Shown one piece after another: positions 1 through 6,911 of a stretch of 8,289 nucleotides of DNA. The notes beneath the pieces are model-generated. The model ran no database searches. It was not told the DNA's origin and saw nothing but the letters and a program-made list of their open reading frames with translations. Both the position numbers and the translations under genes were made by a program. Numbering within the stretch: position 1 is the first letter of the stretch; each line of letters starts with the position of its first letter. Source of the DNA: an uncultured Paracoccus sp. (GTDB taxonomy: Bacteria; Pseudomonadota; Alphaproteobacteria; Rhodobacterales; Rhodobacteraceae); NCBI RefSeq assembly GCF_946221145.1, contig NZ_CAMIOH010000137.1, positions 1 through 8,289 on the forward strand. The letters are read 5' to 3'.

Positions 1-965
1 CCCGGCCGCAGGATCTGGTCGGCGCCGACCTGGCGCCGGCGATCCGCTGGGGGCAGGCCGGGCAGGGATGGGGGCGCATGGTGGTCGAACTGCCCGGTCC
101 CTATCGCATCGACAGTGCGGGTCAGCGGGCGGCGGCGGCACTGTCGCAGATCACCGTGAGGCTGACCCCGGTCGCCGCCCAGGATTTTGCGCCCCGCCCA
201 TCGGCAACCGCTGCCCTGCGCGGCCTGCCCGAACCGGCAGACCTGCCCGCCGCGCCGCCGGACGAGGCGTTCACGGTGGTGCTGGATCCCGGCCATGGCG
301 GGTTCGATCCCGGCGCCCTGGCCGAGGGCGAAAGCGAGGCGAACCTGGTGCTGGTCTTTGCGCTGGAACTGCGCGCGGCCCTGCAGGCGCGCGGCATCGC
401 CGTAGAGATGACGCGCAGCGACGACAGTTTCGTGGCCCTGGAACGGCGCATGACCACGGCGCGGCAGGCGCGGGCCGACCTGTTCATCTCGCTGCACGCC
501 GATGCGCTGCCGGAAGGCCAGGCGGCGGGGGCGTCGGTCTATGTCTGGAATCCGGCCGCCGATGCGCGTGCGGCGGACCAGTTGACGCTGCGCCACGACC
601 GCGATGACCTGATGGCGGGGGCCGACCTGACCGGGCATGACGACGCCCTGGCCGGGGTGCTGATGGATTTCGCGCGCACCGACACGCAGCCCCGGTCGGA
701 AAGCTTTGCCCGCTGGCTGACATCGCGAATGTCGCTGATGGGCATCGGGATGCATGACCGGCCGGTGCAGCGGGCGACCTTTTCGGTGCTGAAATCCCCG
801 GACATTCCGTCCGTGCTGCTGGAACTGGGCTTCATTTCCGATCATGACGACCGGGCGAACCTGCTGAACCCGCAATGGCGCGACCGCATGGTGCGGGTCG
901 TGTCCGAAGCCGTGGTCGGCTGGGCGCGCGACGAATCCGCGCGGGCGGGGATGCTGCGGCAATAA
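1..965 (+). CDS. amiC: N-acetylmuramoyl-L-alanine amidase, AmiC type (5' end outside window)
   Basis: Zinc amidase that cuts the bond between N-acetylmuramic acid and L-alanine of the peptide stem in periplasmic peptidoglycan, typically for daughter-cell separation. The frame is open from base 3 and there is no start in the window, so the gene is N-terminally truncated by the edge; 320 residues are visible. The first ~35 (WGQAGQGWGRMVVELPGPY region) look like the end of an AMIN domain, followed by a Pro/Ala-rich linker and an Amidase_3 domain. Counting from Met at base 78, the zinc ligands appear as His73 (LDPGHGGFDPGA), Glu87 (ESEANL) and His140 (FISLHADA), and Glu249 (SVLLELGF) is the catalytic Glu. 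About 109 residues separate His140 from Glu249, room for the regulatory helix insertion known in AmiB/AmiC-type enzymes. It stops at TAA 82 bases before the PBP1A gene, a functional neighbour in the same wall pathway. The family is certain; the symbol is inferred from AMIN plus Amidase_3. Confidence 0.93.
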   Translation, partial: RPQDLVGADLAPAIRWGQAGQGWGRMVVELPGPYRIDSAGQRAAAALSQITVRLTPVAAQDFAPRPSATAALRGLPEPADLPAAPPDEAFTVVLDPGHGGFDPGALAEGESEANLVLVFALELRAALQARGIAVEMTRSDDSFVALERRMTTARQARADLFISLHADALPEGQAAGASVYVWNPAADARAADQLTLRHDRDDLMAGADLTGHDDALAGVLMDFARTDTQPRSESFARWLTSRMSLMGIGMHDRPVQRATFSVLKSPDIPSVLLELGFISDHDDRANLLNPQWRDRMVRVVSEAVVGWARDESARAGMLRQ

Positions 966-988
966 GGGCGCGATCCCCCAGTGTTGTT

Positions 989-1017
989 TTGACCGGCGCG
1001 GACTGCGCCGCTATAGA
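989..1017 (+). promoter_or_regulatory. sigma70-like promoter for the PBP1A gene
   Basis: TTGACC at 989-994 and TATAGA at 1012-1017 are separated by exactly 17 bases, matching the housekeeping consensus at 5/6 and 4/6 positions. The predicted transcription start near 1024 would give a leader of about 24 bases before the TTG start at 1048. It suggests PBP1A can be transcribed independently of the amidase upstream. Seen by eye; start site not measured. Confidence 0.65.
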
Positions 1018-1032
1018 CGGGTCCGAGTCCCT

Positions 1033-1038
1033 GAAAGG
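1033..1038 (+). promoter_or_regulatory. Shine-Dalgarno sequence that supports the TTG start of PBP1A
   Basis: GAAAGG lies 9 bases upstream of TTG at 1048. There is no ATG or GTG nearby that would give the conserved MLRSVLSFFGAIFS-type N-terminus and transmembrane anchor, so this site decides the start. Confidence 0.6.
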
Positions 1039-1047
1039 CCCCAACCC

Positions 1048-3597
1048 TTGCTGCGCAGCGTCCTGTCCTTTTTCGGTGCGATCTTCTCGTGGTTCGTCAC
1101 CGCCAGCTTTTTCATCGCGCTGACCCTGGGCGCGATCTTCTGGATCTATTCCCGCGACCTGCCCAGCCACGAGACGTTGGCCCAATACACGCCCAAGACC
1201 ATCAGCCGGATCTATTCCGGCGAAGGCCGCCTGATCGACGAATTCGCCGAAGAACGCCGCCTGTTCGTGCCGGTCGAGGAAATCCCCGACCTGGTCAAGC
1301 ACGCCTTCATCAGCGCCGAGGACAAGAACTTCTATACCCATCCCGGCTATGATGTCAGCGGCATCGCCAGTGCTGCGTGGCAGGCCGTCGCCTCGGGCGG
1401 GTCGTCGGTGCGGGGGGCGTCCACCATCACCCAGCAGGTGATGAAGAACTTCCTGCTGTCTTCGGATCGCAGCGTCGAGCGCAAGGTCAAGGAACTGATC
1501 CTGGCATCCCGGCTGGAACGGACGCTGGACAAGGACCAGATCCTGGAACTGTACCTGAACGAGATTTTCCTGGGCCAGAACAGCTTTGGCGTCGCTGCCG
1601 CCGCCCAGACCTATTTCAACAAGTCGCTGAGCGAGTTGGCCCCGCACGAGGCCGCGATGCTGGCCGCGATGCCCCAGGCGCCGGGCCGTTACCATCCCGT
1701 CACCGCCAAGGAGCGGGTGACCGAACGGCGCAACTATGTGCTGCGGGAAATGTGGCAGAACGGCTATATCACCGAGGCCACCTATCAGGCCGAGGCCAAG
1801 CTGCCGCTGAAATCCGTGCAGAACGGCGATTTTCCGGCCTTTCGCCAGCAGCTGCCGCCGCGCGACTATTTCACCGACGAAATCCGCCGCCAGCTGTCGG
1901 CGCAATTCGGGAACGAGGAATTCTTCGGCGGCGGTCTGACGATCCGCGCGACGGTCGATCCCGACCTGCAATCGGCGGCGGCGGGCGCGTTGCGCGACGC
2001 GTTGGAGCAATATGATCGCGGCACCGGCGTCTGGCGCGGCACGCGCGAAACCATCCCGGCCGATCACCTGACCGATGAGGCAGGATGGCGCGGTGCGCTG
2101 TGGCAGGCCCAGGTGCCGCGCGACATTCCCGGCTGGCATCCCGCCGTGGTGCTGGAAGTCGGCGCCAGCGATGCCCGCATCGGCATCGAGGGGATCGAGG
2201 AAGACGCCGACGGCCACTGGATCCCCGCAGCCGACGTGACCTGGGCGCGCAAGCGTGGCGCCGATGGCAGGCTGGGGCCGCGCGCCAAGGTGGCGGGCGA
2301 TCTGGTCGCGGTGGGCGACGTGGTGCTGGTCCGGGCGATGACCCAGGACAGCGACGGCAGTTTCATCCGCTGGACCCTGCGGCAAGTCCCTGAAATCCAG
2401 GGCGGCTTCATGGCCATGGACGTGAATACCGGGCGGGTGCTGTCGATGCAGGGGGGCTTCAGCTATCAGTCCTCGGTCTTCAACCGGGCGACGCAGGCGC
2501 AGCGCCAGCCGGGATCCAGCTTCAAGCCCTTCGTCTATGCGGCGGCCCTGGACAACAACTATACCCCCGCCACCATCGTCGTGGACGAACCGATCAGCAT
2601 CGACACGCCGTTCGGGCTGTGGGAACCCAAGAACTCGTCCGGCAGGCATTACGGCCCGACGCCGCTGCGGACCGGCATCGAAATGTCGCGCAACCTGATG
2701 ACCATCCGCATCGCCCAGGACATCGGGATGGAGCGGGTGGCCGAATATGCCGAACGTTTCGGGGTCTATGATGATCTGAAGCCGTTCCTGGCCAATGCGC
2801 TTGGCGCGCAGGAAACCACGCTGTTCAAGATGGTCGCGGCCTATGCGATGTTCGCCAATGGCGGCGAGCGGGTCGAACCGACGCTGGTGGACCGGGTGCA
2901 GGACCGGCGCGGGCGCACCATCTATCGCCACGACCAGCGGGTCTGCGAGACCTGCGGCCAGCAGGCGCTGCCGGCGGGGCAGGGGCCGGTGATCGACAAC
3001 AACCGCGAACGGGTGATGGACGCGGTGACGGCCTATCAGCTGACCTCGATGCTGGAAGGCGCGGTGGAACGCGGATCGGGCAACGGAGTCGACCTGCCGG
3101 TGCCGATCGCGGGCAAGACCGGGACCACGAACGATGCCAAGGACGTGTGGTTCATCGGCTATTCGTCGAACATCGTCGCGGGCTGCTATCTGGGCTATGA
3201 CCAGCCGCGCAGCCTGGGCGAACATGCCTATGGCGGGACGCTGTGCGTGCCGGTGTTCAACGCCTTCATGCGCCAGGCGGTGGCGGAATTCGGCGGCACG
3301 GAATTTGCGGTCCCGCCCGGCGGCTATTGGGTCAAGATCGACCGCACCACCGGCCAGCGGCTGTCCGACGACGCCTCTGGCCCGAATGTCGTGGCCGAAT
3401 ATTTCCGCGACGGTACCGACCCGGATTGGGGCTCGCCGCTGATCGTGTCGGGCTTTGGCGACGGGGTCGTCGTGCTGCCCTGGCAGGCGGGGTCGGGCGC
3501 GGCAACGGGCACCGCGATCACAACGTCCACCGGCGAACGCCGCGTGATCCCCCGGCAGACGGATTTCGGCACCATGTCCTCGGGCGGGCTTTACTGA
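1048..3597 (+). CDS. mrcA: Penicillin-binding protein 1A, bifunctional transglycosylase/transpeptidase
   Basis: Class A PBP of 849 residues: polymerises lipid II into glycan strands and cross-links the stem peptides in the periplasm. Starts at TTG with a good Shine-Dalgarno and promoter upstream. Residues ~12-33 form the single membrane anchor. The GT51 transglycosylase domain follows, with Glu91 in SAEDKNFY, the GASTITQQ motif (123-130) and ELYLNEIFLG (167-176). Residues ~330-440 are an OB-like insertion typical of PBP1A. The transpeptidase domain has the nucleophile Ser490 in SSFK (490-493), SRN at 547-549 and KTGT at 690-693, all intact. Extra features are a CETC pair (Cys633, Cys636) plus Cys713 and Cys733, and a ~100-residue C-terminal extension after the catalytic core ending in GGLY. 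Length is normal for the family (~800-850). It follows the amidase in the same direction, and its TGA overlaps the stop of the convergent MgtC-like gene. Confidence 0.96.
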   Translation: MLRSVLSFFGAIFSWFVTASFFIALTLGAIFWIYSRDLPSHETLAQYTPKTISRIYSGEGRLIDEFAEERRLFVPVEEIPDLVKHAFISAEDKNFYTHPGYDVSGIASAAWQAVASGGSSVRGASTITQQVMKNFLLSSDRSVERKVKELILASRLERTLDKDQILELYLNEIFLGQNSFGVAAAAQTYFNKSLSELAPHEAAMLAAMPQAPGRYHPVTAKERVTERRNYVLREMWQNGYITEATYQAEAKLPLKSVQNGDFPAFRQQLPPRDYFTDEIRRQLSAQFGNEEFFGGGLTIRATVDPDLQSAAAGALRDALEQYDRGTGVWRGTRETIPADHLTDEAGWRGALWQAQVPRDIPGWHPAVVLEVGASDARIGIEGIEEDADGHWIPAADVTWARKRGADGRLGPRAKVAGDLVAVGDVVLVRAMTQDSDGSFIRWTLRQVPEIQGGFMAMDVNTGRVLSMQGGFSYQSSVFNRATQAQRQPGSSFKPFVYAAALDNNYTPATIVVDEPISIDTPFGLWEPKNSSGRHYGPTPLRTGIEMSRNLMTIRIAQDIGMERVAEYAERFGVYDDLKPFLANALGAQETTLFKMVAAYAMFANGGERVEPTLVDRVQDRRGRTIYRHDQRVCETCGQQALPAGQGPVIDNNRERVMDAVTAYQLTSMLEGAVERGSGNGVDLPVPIAGKTGTTNDAKDVWFIGYSSNIVAGCYLGYDQPRSLGEHAYGGTLCVPVFNAFMRQAVAEFGGTEFAVPPGGYWVKIDRTTGQRLSDDASGPNVVAEYFRDGTDPDWGSPLIVSGFGDGVVVLPWQAGSGAATGTAITTSTGERRVIPRQTDFGTMSSGGLY

Positions 3598-4103
3598 CGG
3601 TCGGGATCGTCGGCGCGGTCGTCCGGCCCGGGTTGACCCGTGCCGATGATCCGCACCATCCACAGGATCACCACGGCCAGGGCAGTCCCCATCACCGCCA
3701 GCAGCCCGTCACCCGTGCCGGATGCCAGGCCCACCGCGCCTGCCAGCCACATCGACGCCCCGGTGGTGACACCGCGCACGCTGCCGCCGCTGAAGATGAT
3801 CGACCCTGCGGCCAGGAAGGCCACGCCCGCCGTCACGGCCTCGATCAGGCGCAGGGGGTCGATCTGCAGGCTGTCGGTCTGATCCGCCGGGAAATGGGTC
3901 AGTTCCATCGCGACGACCGTGAACATCGCCGCCGCAAGCGCGATCAGCATATGGGTCCGCAAGCCCGCGGCGCGGGCGCTGATCTCGCGTTCCCAGCCGA
4001 TCAACCCGCCCAGGATCACGGCCAGGGCCAGGCGCATGGCGACGGCGGGCAGGGGCATGGATTGCAGCGGCTGGAACAGATCCTGGATCAGGGACATTTG
4101 CAT
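3591..4103 (-). CDS. MgtC/SapB family inner-membrane protein
   Basis: Small integral membrane protein of 170 residues from ATG at 4103 (168 if the second ATG at 4097 is used). The N-terminal half carries the family signature RLALAVILGGLIGWERE followed by AGLRTHMLIALAAAMF; the second half has AGVAFLAAGSIIF and GVTTGASMWLAGAVGLASG. This gives about four hydrophobic segments, then a short charged tail (PDDRADDPDRQ). Family members act in low-Mg2+ adaptation and, in Salmonella, in F-ATP synthase inhibition during virulence; the role of environmental homologues is largely unknown, so no specific function is claimed. The frame is open further upstream to ATG 4205, but those 34 residues are polar, do not resemble the family and would intrude on the prfB promoter. 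Neither nearer ATG has a clear Shine-Dalgarno. It lies divergent to prfB and convergent with mrcA, with a 7-base overlap of ends. Confidence 0.88.
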   Translation of the reverse strand: MQMSLIQDLFQPLQSMPLPAVAMRLALAVILGGLIGWEREISARAAGLRTHMLIALAAAMFTVVAMELTHFPADQTDSLQIDPLRLIEAVTAGVAFLAAGSIIFSGGSVRGVTTGASMWLAGAVGLASGTGDGLLAVMGTALAVVILWMVRIIGTGQPGPDDRADDPDRQ

Positions 4104-4176
4104 TCGTGAATTTTTTGTGACGTTCTGATGTAACGTGCGCCGCGACGGGGCGGTTGCAGTCCGGTTGCCCGAACCC

Positions 4177-4205
4177 TTGCCCCAAGGCCCTGCGCGCGGT
4201 ATCAC
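4177..4205 (+). promoter_or_regulatory. Candidate sigma70-like promoter for prfB
   Basis: TTGCCC (4177-4182) and TATCAC (4200-4205) with a 17-base spacer; each hexamer matches consensus at 4/6. The predicted start near 4212 leaves a leader of about 26 bases containing AAGGA at 4227-4231. It is placed in the only gap upstream of prfB, between it and the divergent MgtC-like gene. Confidence 0.5.
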
Positions 4206-4237
4206 CCCTGACCTGACGCCAGCCTTAAGGATCCGCC

Positions 4238-5365
4238 ATGCGCGCCGAGACGCAGTCCACCATCGAGTCCATCAAGCGTTCCCTGACCCTGCTGGGCCAG
4301 CGGATGGACTGGCAGACCGCGCCCCACCGGCTGGAGGAGATGAACGCCATGATCGAGGCGGGCGACCTGTGGTCCGATCCCGCCCGCGCGCAGAAGCTGA
4401 TGCGCGAACGCCAGGCGTTGCTGGACGCCCTGGAAACCTATCGCCGCATCGACGGCGACCTGTCCGCCAATGCCGAGATGGTCGAACTGGCCGAGGCCGA
4501 GGGCGATGCCGATCTGGTGGCCGAGGCCGAGGCGAACCTGAAATCGCTGGCCGAACTGGCCGCGCAAAAGGAGCTTGAGGCGCTGCTGAACGGCGAGGCC
4601 GACGGCAACGACACCTTCCTGGAAATCAACGCCGGCGCGGGCGGCACCGAAAGCTGCGACTGGGCGTCGATGCTGGCGCGGATGTATGTCCGCTGGGCCG
4701 AGAAGAAGGGCTATGAGGTCGAGCTTCTGTCCGAGACCTCGGGCGATGAGGCGGGGATCCGCAGCGCGGCCTATAAGGTCAGCGGGCATAACGCCTATGG
4801 CTGGCTGAAATCGGAATCGGGCGTCCACCGGCTGGTCCGCATCAGCCCCTATGACAGCGCTGCACGGCGCCATACGTCGTTCAGCAGCGTCTGGGTCTAT
4901 CCGGTCGTGGACGACAATATCGAGATCGAGATCCCCGACCGCGACATCCGCATCGACACCTATCGGTCGTCCGGCGCGGGCGGGCAGCACGTCAACACCA
5001 CCGATTCCGCCGTGCGGATCACCCACCTGCCGACCAATATCGTCGTCACCAGTTCGGAAAAGTCCCAGCACCAGAACCGCGCCAATGCCATGGCCGCGCT
5101 GAAATCGCGCCTGTATCAGATGGAACTGGACAAGCGCAACGCCGAGATCAACGCCCAGCACGCCGCCAAGGGCGATGCGGGCTGGGGAAACCAGATCCGC
5201 AGCTATGTCCTGCACCCCTATCAGATGGTCAAGGATCTGCGCACGTCCGAGGAAACCAGCGACACCCAGGGCGTTCTGGACGGCGATCTGGACGCCTTCA
5301 TGGCCGCGACCCTGGCCATGGACGTGGCGGGCAAAAGCCGGGCCGAGGCCAACGCCGAGGAGTGA
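4238..5365 (+). CDS. prfB: Peptide chain release factor 2 (RF2)
   Basis: Cytoplasmic class I release factor that reads UGA and UAA at the ribosomal A site and triggers peptidyl-tRNA hydrolysis. 375 residues, with AAGGA at 4227-4231 ending 6 bases before ATG. Residues ~1-115 are the helical domain 1. The stop-codon recognition tripeptide is SPY (203-205, in RISPYDSAARRHTSF) where E. coli has SPF; SPY is, as I recall, common in alphaproteobacterial RF2. The catalytic GGQ is at 248-250 in SSGAGGQHVN, and Gln250 is the residue that PrmC methylates in this family. RF1 would carry a PxT-type tripeptide, so RF2 is clear. The reading frame is unbroken: there is no CTTTGA slippery stop around codons 20-30 (GQRMDWQTAPHRLEE), where many bacteria have the autoregulatory +1 frameshift. 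The gene itself ends in TGA. It is co-oriented with the patatin-like gene 60 bases downstream. Confidence 0.97.
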   Translation: MRAETQSTIESIKRSLTLLGQRMDWQTAPHRLEEMNAMIEAGDLWSDPARAQKLMRERQALLDALETYRRIDGDLSANAEMVELAEAEGDADLVAEAEANLKSLAELAAQKELEALLNGEADGNDTFLEINAGAGGTESCDWASMLARMYVRWAEKKGYEVELLSETSGDEAGIRSAAYKVSGHNAYGWLKSESGVHRLVRISPYDSAARRHTSFSSVWVYPVVDDNIEIEIPDRDIRIDTYRSSGAGGQHVNTTDSAVRITHLPTNIVVTSSEKSQHQNRANAMAALKSRLYQMELDKRNAEINAQHAAKGDAGWGNQIRSYVLHPYQMVKDLRTSEETSDTQGVLDGDLDAFMAATLAMDVAGKSRAEANAEE

Positions 5366-5373
5366 TCCCCGGC

Positions 5374-5401
5374 TGGACCGCGCGGGTTTTCCGGTTATGC
5401 T
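5374..5401 (+). promoter_or_regulatory. Weak candidate promoter for the patatin-like gene
   Basis: TGGACC (5374-5379) and TATGCT (5396-5401) with 16 bases between them; each matches consensus at 4/6. It sits in the 60-base gap after prfB. Read-through from prfB is equally possible because no terminator is visible in that gap. Confidence 0.3.
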
Positions 5402-5425
5402 GCACCTGCATCATCGGGGGCTGCC

Positions 5426-6493
5426 ATGGACGAAAAGCGCATCAACCTGGCCTTGCAGGGCGGCGGCGCGCATGGCGCCTTTTCCTGGGGCGTCCTGGAT
5501 CGCCTGCTGGACGAGGACTGGCTGATCATCGACGCGATCAGCGGCGCCTCGGCCGGGGCGCTGAACGGCGCGGCGCTCAAGGGCGGGCTGTCGCGCCACA
5601 AGGGCAAGGCCGGGCGCCGGGCGGCACGGGAAAACCTCGATTCGCTCTGGGCGCAGGTCGGGCAGCGCAGCGACAACCGGCTGGCGCGGTGGCTGTATTC
5701 CTTTGCTCCGGCGGGGCAGGGGATGGGGCGGATGGCCGAACTGCTCTCTCCTGCGGCTTGGCTGGACAGCCTGACCCGCGTCTTCAGCCCCTATGATTAC
5801 GGGCCGTTCTACATCAACCCGCTGGCGGCGGTGCTGCGCGACCTGCCCCATCCCGATTTCAGCAATGACCGGGGGCCGCAGCTGTTCGTCACGGCGACCA
5901 ATGTGCGGACCGGGCGGATGCGGGTCTTTACCCGCGCGGCGGCGACGCCCGATGCCGTCATGGCCTCGGCCTGCCTGCCCGACCTGTTCCGCGCGGTCGA
6001 GATCTGCGACCCCGATACCGGCCATCTCGAGGCGTTCTGGGACGGCGGCTTTACCGGCAATCCGGCGATGTATCCGCTGTATCATCCGAACCTGCCCCGC
6101 GACATCGTGATCGTGAACATCAACCCGCTGCTGCGCGACGACGTGCCCCGCACCCCCGCCCAGATCGCCGACCGCGTGAACGAGGTCAGCTTCAACTCCT
6201 CGCTGATGGCCGACCTGCGGGCGATCAACTTCGTCAAGCGCCTGTTCGCCGAGGATCGCCTTCAGAACCGGGCGATGAAGAACCCGCTGATCCACATGAT
6301 CCTGGACGACGAATTGATGACCGACCTGAACGCGCGCTCCAAGCTGATGCCCGAGCCGGGCCTGCTGGCGCGCATGAAGCAGGCCGGGCAGGCGGCGGCC
6401 GACACCTTCCTGAACGACCATGCCGACGCGCTGAACGAACGCGACACCGTCGATCTGCCCGCGCTGTTCGCCGGATCGGGCGTGGTGGGCTAG
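5426..6493 (+). CDS. Patatin-like phospholipase / lipid acyl hydrolase
   Basis: 355-residue serine hydrolase of the patatin family, expected to release acyl chains from lipids; the natural substrate cannot be read from sequence. The oxyanion-hole motif GGGAHG is at 12-17, the nucleophile elbow GASAG at 40-44 with Ser42, and the catalytic Asp206 in DGGFTGNP (206-213), so the Ser/Asp dyad is complete. No signal peptide or membrane helix is evident, which suggests a cytoplasmic or peripheral protein. The C-terminal third (after ~220) is helical and charged, with MADLRAINFVKRLF resembling other bacterial patatin-like proteins. A GGGG-type ribosome site at 5416-5420 lies 5 bases before ATG. It stops at TAG, which is part of a dyad (6491-6532), and is followed by two tRNA genes. 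Some patatin-like proteins act on polyhydroxyalkanoate granules; nothing here shows that specifically. Confidence 0.92.
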   Translation: MDEKRINLALQGGGAHGAFSWGVLDRLLDEDWLIIDAISGASAGALNGAALKGGLSRHKGKAGRRAARENLDSLWAQVGQRSDNRLARWLYSFAPAGQGMGRMAELLSPAAWLDSLTRVFSPYDYGPFYINPLAAVLRDLPHPDFSNDRGPQLFVTATNVRTGRMRVFTRAAATPDAVMASACLPDLFRAVEICDPDTGHLEAFWDGGFTGNPAMYPLYHPNLPRDIVIVNINPLLRDDVPRTPAQIADRVNEVSFNSSLMADLRAINFVKRLFAEDRLQNRAMKNPLIHMILDDELMTDLNARSKLMPEPGLLARMKQAGQAAADTFLNDHADALNERDTVDLPALFAGSGVVG

Positions 6494-6532
6494 CGCGACA
6501 AAGCCACTGGCCAAGCCCTGCTGTCGCGGCTA
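6491..6532 (+). repeat. Inverted repeat over the patatin stop codon, possible transcript end
   Basis: TAGCGCGACA (6491-6500) pairs with TGTCGCGGCTA (6522-6532) with one bulged base, enclosing 21 bases that contain a further GCC/GGC mini-dyad. The outer stem includes the TAG stop. No T-run follows, so it is not a canonical Rho-independent terminator. It may stabilise or end the upstream mRNA, and its right arm overlaps the best candidate -10 of tRNA-Val. Confidence 0.45.
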
Positions 6533-6536
6533 GAAG
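6508..6536 (+). promoter_or_regulatory. Weak candidate promoter for tRNA-Val
   Basis: TGGCCA (6508-6513) and TAGAAG (6531-6536) have a 17-base spacer and would start transcription a few bases before the tRNA at 6547. The -35 match is poor (3/6), so it is offered only as the best available site. Confidence 0.25.
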
Positions 6537-6546
6537 ACAACCCGGC

Positions 6547-6622
<76 letters not shown>

Positions 6623-6653
6623 TGTCCCCCTCTGATGACGATCCTGATCCTGC

Positions 6654-6702
6654 TTGTCGGGCGTGATTTCCAAAGGATCGAAATGCCCGGCGACAATCTT
6701 TC
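6654..6702 (+). terminator. Extended hairpin followed by a short T-rich run, probable terminator of tRNA-Val
   Basis: TTGTCG (6654-6659) pairs with CGACAA (6691-6696), GGC (6660-6662) with GCC, and ATTTC (6666-6670) with GAAAT (6680-6684). The stems are interrupted by small bulges and enclose a 9-base loop. TCTTTCCC follows at once, giving a weak U-tract. It lies about 30 bases after the tRNA-Val end and before the tRNA-Ala promoter, the right place to end the tRNA-Val transcript. A competing 7-base pairing exists between CGATCCT (6639-6645) and AGGATCG (6674-6680). Confidence 0.5.
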
Positions 6703-6722
6703 CCGGCCTCCGAATTTTCCGC

Positions 6723-6751
6723 TTGCACCCTGTTGCGCACCCCCCTATAGA
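6723..6751 (+). promoter_or_regulatory. Stable-RNA-type promoter for tRNA-Ala
   Basis: TTGCAC (6723-6728) and TATAGA (6746-6751) have a 17-base spacer, followed by a C/G-rich discriminator (CCCCGCACG) typical of growth-rate-regulated stable-RNA promoters. The start near 6758 gives a leader of roughly 33 bases to be removed by RNase P. The -10 hexamer is the same as in the PBP1A promoter. Confidence 0.65.
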
Positions 6752-6790
6752 CCCCGCACGCCACGTCGAAAGACGCGGCAGACCTCCGGT

Positions 6791-6866
<76 letters not shown>

Positions 6867-6870
6867 AATA

Positions 6871-6891
6871 TTTCCGCCTGAGTGCGTGAAA
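6871..6891 (+). other. Small stem-loop just downstream of tRNA-Ala
   Basis: TTTC-CGC (6871-6877) pairs with GCG-T-GAAA (6884-6891) with one bulged T and a 6-base loop. A-rich rather than T-rich sequence follows, so it is not a good terminator for the plus strand. It could be a processing boundary or chance; no better end for the tRNA-Ala transcript is visible before 6912. Confidence 0.3.
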
Positions 6892-6911
6892 AACGATCCA
6901 ATAACAAAAAG

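Noticed and set aside
832..3663. A 943-codon open frame on the minus strand covering nearly the whole PBP1A gene.
   Set aside because: Composition is Arg/His/Pro/Gly-rich with no domain, and the plus strand encodes an intact PBP1A with all motifs. Long antisense frames are expected in very GC-rich codon-biased genes.
4104..4205. Longer start for the MgtC-like protein at ATG 4205.
   Set aside because: The added 34 residues are polar and unlike the family, and would overlap the candidate prfB promoter; the family usually starts shortly before the first membrane segment.
4202..5215. A 337-codon minus-strand frame opposite prfB.
   Set aside because: It is a shadow of prfB codon bias with no recognisable domain.
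5411..6514. A 367-codon minus-strand frame opposite the patatin-like gene.
   Set aside because: It mirrors the patatin-like frame; the plus strand has a full Ser/Asp dyad and a ribosome site.
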